Part shown: positions 44,408 to 53,705 of the stretch, in pieces
Numbering within the stretch: position 1 is the stretch's first letter
Layout of the letters: every line of letters starts with the position of its first letter
Assembly: GCA_017656255.1 (NCBI GenBank)
Contig: JACDOE010000006.1
Location: 96,546-160,545 of the forward strand
Direction: 5' to 3'
Source: Bacillaceae bacterium
GTDB lineage: Bacteria; Bacillota; Bacilli; JACDOE01
DNA: 64,000 nt
Notes under the pieces: generated by a model
Told to the model about the DNA's origin: nothing
Databases searched by the model: none
The model's input: only the letters and a program-made list of their open reading frames with translations
Translations under genes and position numbers: made by a program

Positions 44408-45232
44408 GTGCAACAGGGTATAGGCATCATTGATTCCGGTGTAGGCGGCCTGACGGTTGTCAAAGAAGTCATCCGTCAGTTGCCGAGGGAAAAAATCATC
44501 TACTTCGGAGACACGGCACGTTGCCCCTATGGGCCGAGGCCGCCGGAAGAAGTGAGAAAATTTACGTTTCAAATGGTGGAGTACCTGATGAATTACCAGA
44601 TTAAAGCGCTGGTCATCGCCTGTAACACCGCAACAGCCGTTGCTATGCAGGATGTGGTTCGCGAGATCTCGATTCCGGTAATCGGTGTGATTGAGCCGGG
44701 ATCACGCACGGCCATTAAAGAAACCCGAACACATCGTGTGGGCGTGATTGGGACGACCGGCACCATCCAGAGCGGGGCTTACGAAAATACCTTAAAGCGA
44801 ATCAATCCCGGGATTGAGGTTTACAGTTTAGCCTGCCCCCGACTGGTTCCCCTCGTTGAGAGCGGGGATTTGACCAGTCAACATACAAAAAAGGTGGTGA
44901 ACGAGTCACTCGCCCCTTTATCTGATGAAAACATTGATACACTGATACTGGGTTGTACCCATTATCCTCTTATCGCCGATGCGATTCAAGAAGCGGTAGG
45001 GCCGGGAGTTTCCCTGATCAGCTCAGCGGACGAGACGGCTCGTGAATTGAGTGCCGTTTTATCTTACCGAAATATGCTGGCAGAACAGAACGGGATCGAG
45101 TCTCCGGAACACCGGTTTTTTACCAGTGGTTCGCCGCAGGCGTTTCAGAAAATGGCCGAGCAGTGGCTTGCCATTCCGGTTCAGGTCAGTCAGGTTGATC
45201 TGGAAACGGTTAGTAATCGGTCCACGTTTTAA
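44408..45232 (+). CDS. murI: Glutamate racemase
   Basis: A 274-residue cofactor-independent racemase that supplies D-glutamate for peptidoglycan. Both catalytic Cys are visible: VIACNTATA (near 74) and LGCTHYPL (near 185). The N-terminus GIGIIDSGVGGLTVV is standard. GTG 44408 fits the GGAAGCG upstream. It opens the conserved murI-gerM-rph-rdgB block. Confidence 0.96.
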   Translation: MQQGIGIIDSGVGGLTVVKEVIRQLPREKIIYFGDTARCPYGPRPPEEVRKFTFQMVEYLMNYQIKALVIACNTATAVAMQDVVREISIPVIGVIEPGSRTAIKETRTHRVGVIGTTGTIQSGAYENTLKRINPGIEVYSLACPRLVPLVESGDLTSQHTKKVVNESLAPLSDENIDTLILGCTHYPLIADAIQEAVGPGVSLISSADETARELSAVLSYRNMLAEQNGIESPEHRFFTSGSPQAFQKMAEQWLAIPVQVSQVDLETVSNRSTF

Positions 45233-45256
45233 ACCAAATAATAAAATCTTAAGGAA

Positions 45257-45292
45257 AAGTCCGGGTGGATATCATCGCCGGGCTTTTTTTTA
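45257..45292 (+). terminator. Terminator of murI
   Basis: GTCCGGG/CCGGGC hairpin followed by TTTTTTTT. Confidence 0.85.
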
Positions 45293-45476
45293 ATGGTAAG
45301 CAGATCCAACGTAAAGAACCCTCCCATTAATGGCAACCAGGATGAACTGACACCGCAGACATTCATCCTAGCCGATGCAACAAACCGAATCACTTTTTTA
45401 TCGGACAAATTGGTTATAAATTTGAAAATGGCTCGTAAACATAGTAGTACAAATCCAGAGCTTGGGAGGGTAAAAC

Positions 45477-46559
45477 ATGATGTCTCGAAAATGGATGGTC
45501 GCATTAATCCTGTATATCTCGGCAGCTCTATTGTTAACCGGTTGCGGACTGTTTGGCCCGGAGGAACCGGTATCCCAGCCTATAGATCCTCCGCCTGCAG
45601 ATGAGGTACAGGGGGACAACACCGAAGTGACGATTGATATAACAGGTGAAGAAGAGGCACAACCATCCGCGGACGAGAGTGCCACGGAAGGTGAGAACGC
45701 CATGTTTGAAAGTGAGTTGTATGTTTATGATCCGGAAGGTAACGTGGTGCCTTTAACACTGCCAATTCCGAAAACCGAAGGGATCGGGAAACAGGTTCTG
45801 CGTTACATGGTCAAAGGAGGCCCGGTTGAATCACTGCTGCCTGAAGGATTCTCTCCCGTTTTGCCGGAAGGCACGGAAATACTGGGTATGACCATTGATG
45901 AAAACGGGGTGGCCACCGTTGACTTTTCCCCGGAGTTTGCCGAATATCATGCAGAAGAGGAACAGCATATCATTGATGCTATTACCTGGGCACTCACGCA
46001 ATTTGACAGCGTGAAAAGTGTAAAAATATGGATTAATGGTTACCCCCAGGAAGTAATGCCGGTCAATGGCACGCCCATTTCCTCGCTTTCCAGAGAAAAT
46101 GGGATTAATCTGGAACTGGCGAACAACATTGATATCGGAAACACCAGTAAAGTGACGCTATATTTTTTGTCTGAGACGGAAGACTTCACTTATTTTGTTC
46201 CCGTGACACGGGTGATTCCCAAAACGGATAACATGGCACTGGCTACCATCGAACAATTGATCAAAGGACCGAAGCAGGGTTCCTATCTCTATAGCGGGAT
46301 TCTCCCTTCAACCCGAATCCTGAGCGCCACCGTGATGGACGACAGAGTGGTCGCTGATTTTGATGAGACACTGCTGGACTATAACTCGGGCAGCGCTTCC
46401 CCTGATGCGGTCAAAGCCATTGTTTTGTCTCTGGCAGCAAACACCGGGGTGAGTAAGGTACAACTACAGGTGAATGGTGAGACCAACTTTATGGCTGGCA
46501 ACATGGATCTCAGCCAACCGGTGGTGCGGCCGCTCAGAATTAATACTTATTCATTTTAA
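45477..46559 (+). CDS. gerM: Spore germination/sporulation lipoprotein GerM
   Basis: A 360-residue lipoprotein: signal peptide with lipobox LLTGC (near residue 21), a Glu/Pro-rich linker (about 25-75), then two GerMN domains (about 80-205 and 215-345), as in B. subtilis GerM. GerM is needed for sporulation-linked engulfment and for germination. Position between murI and rph matches B. subtilis. ATG 45477 follows GGGAGGG. Confidence 0.93.
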   Translation: MMSRKWMVALILYISAALLLTGCGLFGPEEPVSQPIDPPPADEVQGDNTEVTIDITGEEEAQPSADESATEGENAMFESELYVYDPEGNVVPLTLPIPKTEGIGKQVLRYMVKGGPVESLLPEGFSPVLPEGTEILGMTIDENGVATVDFSPEFAEYHAEEEQHIIDAITWALTQFDSVKSVKIWINGYPQEVMPVNGTPISSLSRENGINLELANNIDIGNTSKVTLYFLSETEDFTYFVPVTRVIPKTDNMALATIEQLIKGPKQGSYLYSGILPSTRILSATVMDDRVVADFDETLLDYNSGSASPDAVKAIVLSLAANTGVSKVQLQVNGETNFMAGNMDLSQPVVRPLRINTYSF

Positions 46560-46707
46560 CGAGGAAAAAGGAGAAGACATGTGTGAGGCTGGAGGTGGTG
46601 AAGACTGCCTCTGTTTTTCTTTTGTTTTGCATGGAGAATCGTTTTTAAGGAAAAATACCCTTATGATATAATAAGTCAGGTGTCAAACTTGGGGAGGGAA
46701 AAGTTGG

Positions 46708-47517
46708 ATGAGAGTAGATGAACGTCTGGAAGATCAATTGAGACCTGTTAATATTATAAAAAATTACAACAAATATGCGGAAGGTTCCGTTTTAATAGAG
46801 GTGGGGGATACCCGGGTGATTTGTATGGCGACGGTGGAAGACCGGGTACCGCCTTTTATGCGGGGACAGGGAAAGGGCTGGGTGACAGCGGAATATGCCA
46901 TGCTGCCCCGTGCCACTGAAAGCCGCAATATCCGGGAATCCAGCAAAGGTAAAGTCAGCGGGCGGACCATGGAAATTCAGCGCTTGATCGGTCGGGCCCT
47001 TCGGTCTGTGGTCAATCTGGAGGAACTGGGCGAGCGGACCATCTGGATCGACTGTGATGTGATTCAGGCTGACGGCGGAACCCGAACCGCTTCCATCACC
47101 GGTGCATACATAGCGATGGTTGAAGCGATGGGAAAACTCCTTGAGGAAGAAGCGATCGAGACGTTGCCGGTAAAAGATTTTCTGGCGGCCACCAGTGTTG
47201 GCATTATTGATGGACAGCCTGTTCTCGACCTGAATTATGTTGAGGATTCACAGGCACGCGTCGATATGAATATCGTGATGACAGGCAAAGGTAAATTCGT
47301 TGAAGTACAGGGAACAGGTGAAGAGGCGCCATTCTCACCGGAGGAACTAACGACCCTTTTATCTCTCGGTCAAAAAGGGATTCAGGAATTGATCAGCATT
47401 CAGCGGGACGTGATCGGAGATCTCGCCGAAAAAATTGATCTAAAAGCGGATCAGGATGCAACCGGTGAAACCGGCGAACAAGCTGTGGAACAAGTGGAGG
47501 AACAGGATCGTGTTTAA
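46708..47517 (+). CDS. rph: Ribonuclease PH
   Basis: A 269-residue phosphate-dependent 3'-5' exoribonuclease that trims tRNA 3' ends. The family blocks [48 protein letters not shown] and [19 protein letters not shown] are all visible. The last 25 residues are a Gly/Glu/Val-rich extension beyond the usual end. ATG 46708 follows GGGGAGGG. Overlaps rdgB by 8 bases. Confidence 0.97.
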   Translation: MRVDERLEDQLRPVNIIKNYNKYAEGSVLIEVGDTRVICMATVEDRVPPFMRGQGKGWVTAEYAMLPRATESRNIRESSKGKVSGRTMEIQRLIGRALRSVVNLEELGERTIWIDCDVIQADGGTRTASITGAYIAMVEAMGKLLEEEAIETLPVKDFLAATSVGIIDGQPVLDLNYVEDSQARVDMNIVMTGKGKFVEVQGTGEEAPFSPEELTTLLSLGQKGIQELISIQRDVIGDLAEKIDLKADQDATGETGEQAVEQVEEQDRV

Positions 47518-48118
47518 GTGGCAAACCATCGTTCTGGCAACACGCAATCAGGGGAAAGTGAAAGAAATTAAAAAGTGGCTGTCACCTCTCGGGATTCAGG
47601 TTGAAAGCCTTTCTGAATATCCGGATGCGCCCGAGGTGGTGGAAGATAGGGAGACTTTTCAGGAAAATGCCATCAAAAAAGCAGAGACCATCTGCGCCTA
47701 TTTGAACAAGCCCTGTCTGGCGGATGATTCCGGGTTGGAAGTGGATGCCCTGGGCGGGCGTCCCGGTGTCTACTCCGCCCGTTTTGCGGGACCCGATGCG
47801 GATGATGAAGCCAATAACCGGAAGTTGATCAGCCTGATTCGTGACATTCCTTATGGCGAACGAACCGCCCGCTTCCGTTCGGTGATTGCCCTGGCGGTTC
47901 CAGGGGAGGATACTCTGGTAACCGAAGGCACCTGTGAAGGGCATATTCTGGCGGAACCAACCGGAGACGGCGGATTCGGCTATGATCCCCTGTTTTTCCT
48001 GCCTGAACTTGAGAAGACGATGGCTGAATTGACGACGGAAGAGAAAAACCGGATCAGCCACCGCGGGAAAGCGCTGGAAAAGATGAGAAATAAACTGGTG
48101 GCGGTTTACAATCTGTAA
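47510..48118 (+). CDS. rdgB: XTP/dITP pyrophosphatase (Ham1/RdgB)
   Basis: A 202-residue house-cleaning enzyme removing dITP, XTP and ITP. The N-terminal signature [14 protein letters not shown], the middle [22 protein letters not shown] and GGFGYDPLF, and the C-terminal [11 protein letters not shown] are complete. GTG 47510 is chosen, giving the usual length and using GGAGG inside the rph end; it overlaps the rph stop. Confidence 0.96.
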   Translation: MFKWQTIVLATRNQGKVKEIKKWLSPLGIQVESLSEYPDAPEVVEDRETFQENAIKKAETICAYLNKPCLADDSGLEVDALGGRPGVYSARFAGPDADDEANNRKLISLIRDIPYGERTARFRSVIALAVPGEDTLVTEGTCEGHILAEPTGDGGFGYDPLFFLPELEKTMAELTTEEKNRISHRGKALEKMRNKLVAVYNL

Positions 48119-48149
48119 AGCGATCACATAAAAAAGGAGAGGTCCTCAA

Positions 48150-48692
48150 ATGAGTCTTCTGGTGATGAGTGATACTCACGGGATGACGGAGGAAGTCCGC
48201 AAGCTTGTGGAAAAGGTGACGTCACGCAAAAAGTTTGATCATTTGATTCACTGTGGTGATTTTGTGTGTGACCGGTCGCAGGATCCTTTTCGCCGTATGG
48301 TGCAGGTGAGGGGGAATTGCGACTTTGATGATTCCGTGCCGGAAGAACAGATTGTCGAATGGGATGATTTACGCGTTTTGGTGGTTCATGGACACAGGTT
48401 GAATGTAAAAAGAACGGCGATGAATCTACAGTATCGGGCAGAAGAGACCAACGCCGACATTGTCCTGTTCGGCCATACGCACGTGATGACCAGCGGGGTG
48501 AACAGAGGAAAATTGTTTGTTAACCCCGGGAGCCTTGCCCAACCCCGTAAATACAGCACACCGTCTTTTGCGATTCTGGATCGGGTCAGGGAGAAGGGGG
48601 AGCGGGTGCAGATTAAAGTGCGTTTCTTTACACCTGAGCTGCGTCAGATCAAGAGTCAGGGCGGGGTTTACATGCTAAGGGAAAATCCATAA
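48150..48692 (+). CDS. MJ0936/YfcE-family metallophosphoesterase
   Basis: A 180-residue phosphodiesterase with the full metal-binding set: SDTHG (near 8-12), CGDFV (near 33-37), VRGNCD (near 52-57), VVHGH, LFGHTH and NPGSLAQPR. It matches B. subtilis YsnB in place and family. Activity on phosphodiesters in vitro is known for the family; the natural substrate is not clear. Last protein gene before two tRNA genes. Confidence 0.92.
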   Translation: MSLLVMSDTHGMTEEVRKLVEKVTSRKKFDHLIHCGDFVCDRSQDPFRRMVQVRGNCDFDDSVPEEQIVEWDDLRVLVVHGHRLNVKRTAMNLQYRAEETNADIVLFGHTHVMTSGVNRGKLFVNPGSLAQPRKYSTPSFAILDRVREKGERVQIKVRFFTPELRQIKSQGGVYMLRENP

Positions 48693-48700
48693 ACAACCAC

Positions 48701-48729
48701 TTGATTTTTTAAATTGAATGCGTTATACT
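48701..48729 (+). promoter_or_regulatory. Promoter of tRNA-Gly
   Basis: TTGATT (48701-48706), a 17-base spacer, then TATACT (48724-48729): a good SigA promoter 23 bp before the tRNA. Confidence 0.8.
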
Positions 48730-48752
48730 CTTTTTTGTCGTCAAAATGAGGT

Positions 48753-48826
48753 GCGGGTGTAGTTCAGTGGTAGAACATCGGCCTTCCAAGCCGAATGCGA
48801 GGGTTCGATTCCCTTCACCCGCTCCA
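48753..48826 (+). tRNA. tRNA-Gly (anticodon UCC)
   Basis: A 74-base gene with encoded CCA. The acceptor stem GCGGGTG pairs with CACCCGC, the D-arm is normal, the anticodon arm is CGGCCTTCCAAGCCG with TCC in the loop, and the T-arm GAGGGTTCGATTCCCTT is standard. Confidence 0.97.
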
Positions 48827-48988
48827 TTAATTGTTCTGAGTACTACGCTGAATAAACATCCTCGCTCGAAGAACATCTTAGTGCCCGAAGGGTGCTACTT
48901 AATTCGAATTATGCATCGCTCGAAGAGTGCTCTTATTAACGTATAAACTAAATAGCAAACGGCTTAAACAGGCAAAGAGAAGAGACCT

Positions 48989-49065
48989 GTCCCAGTAGCT
49001 CAGCTGGATAGAGCAACGGCCTTCTAAGCCGTGTGTCGGGGGTTCGAATCCCTCCTGGGACGCCA
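48989..49065 (+). tRNA. tRNA-Arg (anticodon UCU)
   Basis: A 77-base gene with encoded CCA. Acceptor GTCCCAG pairs with CTGGGAC, anticodon stem CGGCC/GGCCG encloses TTCTAA with anticodon TCT, and T-arm GGGGGTTCGAATCCCTC. The end of this gene (from 49048) is also the start of the first unit of the tandem repeat that follows. Confidence 0.96.
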
Positions 49066-49687
49066 GTACATATAACAAACGCCAGTCGACCACTGGCGTT
49101 AATTTTATGCCCAAAGAAAAGCAGGGATTCGAACCCCCTCTCCGCAGGAGAGAGTGTGGGGTTCGGTGGAAACACGGCGAGGATAGGGCGGAGCCCGTAC
49201 GGAGCCGATGTTGGATTCCGGAGCCGAGCCGATGAAATCGGCGAAGGGGAAGGTATCCCTCCTGGGACGCCAGTACATATAACAAACGCCAGTCGACCAC
49301 TGGCGTTAATTTTATGCCCAAAGAAAAGCAGGGATTCGAACCCCCTCTCCGCAGGAGAGAGTGTGGGGTTCGGTGGAAACACGGCGAGGATAGGGCGGAG
49401 CCCGTACGGAGCCGATGTTGGATTCCGGAGCCGAGCCGATGAAATCGGCGAAGGGGAAGGTATCCCTCCTGGGACGCCAGTACATATAACAAACGCCAGT
49501 CGACCACTGGCGTTAATTTTATGCCCAAAGAAAAGCAGGGATTCGAACCCCCTCTCCGCAGGAGAGAGTGTGGGGTTCGGTGGAAACACGGCGAGGCTAG
49601 GGCGGAGCCCGTACGGAGCCGATGTTGGATTCCCGGAGCCGAGCCGATGAAAACGGCGAAGGGGAAGGTATCCATCCTGGGGCGCCA
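49048..49687. repeat. Three tandem 207-bp units starting in the tRNA-Arg 3' end
   Basis: Units begin at 49048, 49255 and 49462 (periods 207, 207 and about 208) with a short fourth start at about 49670. Each carries the tRNA tail ATCCCTCCTGGGACGCCA, a hairpin AACGCCAGT...ACTGGCGTT with AATTTT (first copy 49078-49100), an inverted T-arm copy AGGGATTCGAACCCCC (first copy 49123-49138), and a GC-rich structured part with CCGAT-GAA-ATCGG. The third unit has a few changes. Because 207 is a multiple of 3, both strands stay open across the array, but no real gene is there. Confidence 0.93.
49078..49100 (+). terminator. Terminator of tRNA-Arg, first of three copies
   Basis: AACGCCAGT-CGACC-ACTGGCGTT then AATTTTAT. 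Repeated 207 and 414 bp downstream, and a related hairpin closes the DUF4062 gene at 51162. Confidence 0.8.
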
Positions 49688-50168
49688 TTTCTATAAGAAT
49701 TGCTTCATTTCAACGTTTGTCAGACGGTGAATGTATTCACTGACATCACGGAGGTACACATTCTGATACTAAATAAGTAGGGAATGACGTGTGACCCCTT
49801 CCCATATTTACTAAATACAGACAGACTCATAAGACCTCTTGAGGATTCAATTTTATAATAGAATCACGGGAGGTTTTTTCTATAAAAAGTAAACATAAAC
49901 GTATAGAAAAGGCGGTTTTACAGGGAGATGTTCAGTGACACCGGTAATGAAATCTTATTATTAGCTCGATAATGGATAAGAAAACTTTAAGATTTTAAGA
50001 AAGACCGGTCGTAAATTTATATAAAAGTGTGGAAGAACGAGAAGAAACGGTAAGGGATTCAAAAAAAGATCGCTAGTAAAGCAAGCGCTGGGTTAGACTA
50101 TTTATTGTGAAAATATGCAGGATCAAGTTTAAATATGTCGAATTTTTCTATTTGAAGGAGGTACAGCT
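49688..50168. other. Non-coding stretch between repeat array and DUF4062 gene
   Basis: About 480 bp. A hairpin built from ACCTC and GATTC with their complements, followed by TTTTTT, lies at 49831-49879 and may be a terminator. The rest is AT-rich with no recognised gene or RNA; the right end carries the AAGGAGG ribosome binding site of the next gene. Confidence 0.4.
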
Positions 50169-51143
50169 ATGGCTAAACCTAGAATATTTATAAGTTCAAC
50201 TTTCTATGATTTAAAATATACTAGAGAAGAGTTAGCAAGATTTATTAAGGATTTAGGATATGAACCTGTCCTGTTTGAACGTGGACAAGTTCCGTATGGT
50301 AGACAGGAGTCTCCAGAGGATTATTGTTATAAAGAAATCCAGCTTTGTGACATTGTAGTATCAATTGTTGGTGGTCGTTATGGTACTGAATCGAAAGATA
50401 ACGGTAACTCAATTACTCAAAAAGAATTAAGACAAGCGTATTCAATGGGAAAACAAATTTACATATTTGTTGAAAAAAATGTAAAAGCAGAGTATGAAAC
50501 ATACAAATTAAATAAAAACAGTGAAAATATTAATTATCGTTATGTAGATGATAAAAGGGTATATGAATTTATCGATGAATTAGAAAAATTACCAAAAAAT
50601 AATTCAATATTTGAATTTAATTCTCCTCAAGAAATTATACACATACTTCGTGAACAATTTGCAGGATTATTCCATAGACTGCTTCAAGAAGAATCGGAAA
50701 GGCCTCAGTTTGAAATGGTTCAATCATTAAAAAATATTGTTAATACACTTCAACAAATTGTAAGTTTAGAAAGTAAACACCATGAAAATCAGCAAGATGC
50801 AATCAAAGATATAATGTTTATTAATCATCCTGCACTTTATAAAATGAAAAACCTTCTGGGAATAAAACATCGTATTTTATTTTCAAACATTGAGGAATTA
50901 AAAGATTTTCTTTACGATTATAATTTTGAGATGAAGGATGATGACCCTTTCAGTGACTATTATGAATTCTCACGGGAGGACAATGATCCATTTACTGTAG
51001 AAGAGCAGTTATTAAAGGTCTCAAAAGAATTATTTGATGATTCTGGAAAGCTCAAACCTCAAGATAGATGGGAAGATACGGACATTCTATTAGAGAGAAA
51101 AGAGGCAACTCTTAACATTACTGAGGATGAATTGCCGTTTTGA
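50169..51143 (+). CDS. DUF4062-domain protein, possible defence gene
   Basis: A 324-residue AT-rich protein. Residues about 4-95 are a DUF4062 domain (KPRIFISSTFYDLKYTREEL, then DIVVSIVGGRYGTES), a TIR-related fold often N-terminal in bacterial STAND-type and other defence proteins. The rest is helical with a possible coiled coil (about 175-215) and an acidic C-terminus; no NTPase module follows, so this is a short form. ATG 50169 follows AAGGAGG. AT-richness and its position beside a tRNA suggest horizontal gain. Confidence 0.75.
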   Translation: MAKPRIFISSTFYDLKYTREELARFIKDLGYEPVLFERGQVPYGRQESPEDYCYKEIQLCDIVVSIVGGRYGTESKDNGNSITQKELRQAYSMGKQIYIFVEKNVKAEYETYKLNKNSENINYRYVDDKRVYEFIDELEKLPKNNSIFEFNSPQEIIHILREQFAGLFHRLLQEESERPQFEMVQSLKNIVNTLQQIVSLESKHHENQQDAIKDIMFINHPALYKMKNLLGIKHRILFSNIEELKDFLYDYNFEMKDDDPFSDYYEFSREDNDPFTVEEQLLKVSKELFDDSGKLKPQDRWEDTDILLERKEATLNITEDELPF

Positions 51144-51161
51144 GGAACGTCACTGTGTCAC

Positions 51162-51192
51162 GACGCCAGTCAACCACTTGGCGTCTATTTTG
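51162..51192 (+). terminator. Terminator of the DUF4062 gene, related to the tRNA-Arg terminator
   Basis: GACGCCA/TGGCGTC hairpin then TATTTTGT; the loop and stem resemble the AACGCCAGT...ACTGGCGTT hairpin of the 207-bp units. Confidence 0.75.
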
Positions 51193-51306
51193 TACACTTC
51201 TTGCCGTTTGCACTCGACTTTCTTAACCAGAAAAAGCTGTTTAATCAACCAATCTATGATATGATTCATAACAAAGTTGTAAACGCAAGTGAGGTGTATA
51301 GATACC

Positions 51307-51423
51307 ATGATGGAAGATCTAAAAGAACACCTGGCTGAATTTAACCGGGGACTGGCCATAAAAAAAGAAGACAATTCTTATTTGACAAACGGATGTAACA
51401 CAAAAAGTCTGGGCTTCAAGTAA
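51307..51423 (+). CDS. Possible 38-residue small protein
   Basis: ATG 51307 (or 51310) to TAA 51423, with GAGGTG about 10 bases upstream. The product starts MMEDLKEHLAEFNRGLAIKK and ends in a Cys-containing tail. No family is recognised. It may be the N-terminal remainder of a longer gene. Confidence 0.35.
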   Translation: MMEDLKEHLAEFNRGLAIKKEDNSYLTNGCNTKSLGFK

Positions 51424-51484
51424 TTCCGTGATGAGGAAAACTAAAAATAGATGGCGACCTCTCGGTCGCCAGCAATTCCACTAT

Positions 51485-52421
51485 CTAATCTATCTCCACC
51501 ACAACCTGATGCTGAGCCGACAAATACAGGGGATAAGTCCCGTCTCCCGATTGAAACACCGCACGCCGTTCAAAACGCTCTCCATCCGTTTCATCAGCAA
51601 ATGTCCAGTTAACATTTCCGCCGATCCGACCGGAAGGATCAAGCGTCACCGCTGTCACCTTCACATCAGACTCTCCCCCCCAGGGTCGCACGTAACCTAT
51701 ATTGATCAGACACGATTCGCCACTTGTTTTGCAACCCGCGCAGATTGACATGCACCTGCTGATCCGTTTTCATCTCCACTTCCACATCATCCGGTAACAC
51801 CAGAATCATATCCGATTTCCACACCCTCTGCTGATACAAGTCGTCAAAGCGAGGAAAGGCGCCAAACTGTAAATAAAGTGTATCGCCAACCTGATGCTCG
51901 GACATGCCTTGCTGCCGGACCAGGGATGCTAATTCTTCCTCGGACTCGGATCCGGACGAAACCGTCACCTGTTCCATCACGGAAATCCGGTCTTCAGACG
52001 TACTTTCAACGGTCACCGCTCCGTTTCGGCTACTCGTGATCACGACCCGCTTGATCTCCGGAGACAGCGAAACCGTTTGTTCAGGTATTTCCACCACATA
52101 GTCCTGTGTGTTGATGGCAGCCTCTACTTTATCCAGCAACCCGACAGACTGGATTGAATAGAAGACCAGACTGACCGATCCGATCACAAAGATCATCAGA
52201 ATGCTCATCACATCATATTTGATCTTCGGACTGTTTTCACCGGCAAAATAGGTCTGCCATAACACCTCAACCCCAAGGATGATCAAAACAATCGGCCACC
52301 CGTTTATCACAAACCTGACCGCAGCATGAGGATCACTGAAATTGCCCCAGAACAGAGCGATCCCCAGCATAATCAGGAGCATTCCCATTGAGATGGAACC
52401 CACACGCCAGGTTCGTTTCAT
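51485..52421 (-). pseudogene. LiaF-like membrane protein with frameshift in a G7 run
   Basis: Frame one from ATG 52421 gives four membrane helices (about residues 8-25, 40-56, 70-90) and a beta-rich extracytoplasmic domain, stopping at 51666. Just before the stop there is a run of seven C on the plus strand (near 51675-51681; seven G in the mRNA). With six G the frame would continue as LGGESDVKVTAVTLDP and on to the stop at 51485, a natural 310-residue protein with the remaining beta-domain. The plan resembles LiaF/toast-rack envelope-stress proteins. It overlaps the previous gene by 4 bases in an ECF operon. Real mutation, phase variation or sequencing error are all possible. Confidence 0.7.
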
Positions 52422-53209
52422 TTTTTATCCCCCTTTACTTCCGAAGGGACCTTTTTTCCGGCTATCAGGCGGAGTCCCACCAGCACTAAAATCGCCGACA
52501 CAATGATAGTCTGCAAATGAGATCGGAGCGGCAGGTTGAGCCAGGGCTCCAGGTAAGGAATCAAAATGCGATCGGCAATGGCAATCACACCGATCAGGAT
52601 TAAGCCGTACCCGATCCATTTTTGTCGCTTAATGAACACAGACTGAGACACAAACGGTTCATCCGCCACCTCGCCGTCCTGGTCCAGCCGGTTATAATAT
52701 TGCAGGGCATCAAACAGCCCGTAGAACCAGAACAGTGGCAGGGCGAAGAAAAAGAGGCTGATTCGCAGATAATCCATTAAAAACAGCGACAGAAAAAAAC
52801 CGGCCATGATCTGTAATCCCCGATGAGTCAGGCCCAGATACATATGGCCGAGTCCGGGAATAAACGACAGAATCAGTGTCCATAATTTATTCTTCTTATT
52901 TCCCGCATCGAGAAAGTCATCGGACAAGACACTCGTGTCTTCGATGTCTCCATCGGAATACTTCATCCGATTGACCATATTCATCGAATCAAACAGGCTG
53001 TAAAACCAGATCACCGGGAGTGCCATAAAAAAGAACACAGCAAAAGAATTGTCAATCGCGGTCTCATACAGGAAAAAAATAATGGACAGGGCTGCAAAAA
53101 ACATGACCATAAATTGCGTCCCGCGGTTCATCAAACCGAGATACAAATGACCGAGTCCGGGTACAAACGACAGGCAAAACGTGAGAAAACGGCTTTTCTT
53201 TTTCATCAT
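52418..53209 (-). CDS. Multi-pass membrane protein with duplicated PGLGH module
   Basis: A 263-residue protein made of two similar halves, each with FVPGLGHLYLGL or FIPGLGHMYLGL followed by membrane segments and WFYSLFD / WFYGLFD (residues about 8-85 and 110-185), then two further helices. The repeats recall TM2-domain-like proteins found with Bacillales sigma/anti-sigma genes. The role is unknown; it overlaps the LiaF-like gene and follows the anti-sigma gene, so it is part of the ECF operon. Confidence 0.72.
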   Translation of the reverse strand: MMKKKSRFLTFCLSFVPGLGHLYLGLMNRGTQFMVMFFAALSIIFFLYETAIDNSFAVFFFMALPVIWFYSLFDSMNMVNRMKYSDGDIEDTSVLSDDFLDAGNKKNKLWTLILSFIPGLGHMYLGLTHRGLQIMAGFFLSLFLMDYLRISLFFFALPLFWFYGLFDALQYYNRLDQDGEVADEPFVSQSVFIKRQKWIGYGLILIGVIAIADRILIPYLEPWLNLPLRSHLQTIIVSAILVLVGLRLIAGKKVPSEVKGDKK

Positions 53210-53231
53210 TGCGATCCTCCTTTTATTCCAG

Positions 53232-53705
53232 TCAATCTTTTTCTTTTATGAAATCGAAAACGGACAATGTCTGGTCCATTAACTGATTGGTCCAACCATA
53301 AGTACGGGACAGATTGCTTTTTTGATCATCCAGATTGATCGTCAACGTATTTTCTGTGGCCTGAACGGTTTTGACCATGTCATGAAACAGACCGGTTGAC
53401 GTCAGCAAAATAGTGATGGAAGCGGCAATCGTATAGTGAAGAATCAATTTTTTCCGGGTTGAAGCAAAGACAGAAGATCTTGTAGCCTGAGGTACTGGTT
53501 TATCTATCTCCCGGACGGATTCCATCACCTGCTCCGCAAAAGAAACGGGAGGTTCTGACGCCGGGTTCTGTTCGCAGAGTGTTGTATACCGGCTGAGACA
53601 CGCATCGCATTCCAGCAGGTGTTCTTCCATTATGCGACTGATCCGTGGATCTGTCTGTCCGGCCACATAATCCTTCCAGTCGGGCTCCTGAAAACAACGG
53701 GTCAT
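53232..53705 (-). CDS. Anti-sigma factor with zinc-finger motif
   Basis: A 157-residue bitopic protein. The N-terminal part carries HLLECDAC (H-x3-C-x2-C, near residues 29-36), the ZAS anti-sigma motif that holds an ECF sigma factor; one membrane helix lies near residues 90-108 and the rest is outside. It overlaps the sigma gene by 4 bases, the usual arrangement of such pairs. Confidence 0.85.
   Translation of the reverse strand: MTRCFQEPDWKDYVAGQTDPRISRIMEEHLLECDACLSRYTTLCEQNPASEPPVSFAEQVMESVREIDKPVPQATRSSVFASTRKKLILHYTIAASITILLTSTGLFHDMVKTVQATENTLTINLDDQKSNLSRTYGWTNQLMDQTLSVFDFIKEKD

Noticed and set aside
49048..49687. CRISPR-like array
   Set aside because: Repeats are 207 bp, head-to-tail with no spacers, and no cas gene is near.
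48899..49688. Long open frames on both strands across the tRNA-Arg repeat array
   Set aside because: They exist only because the 207-bp unit is a multiple of three and lacks stops; the encoded peptides are translations of tRNA and terminator sequence, and no ribosome binding site is present.
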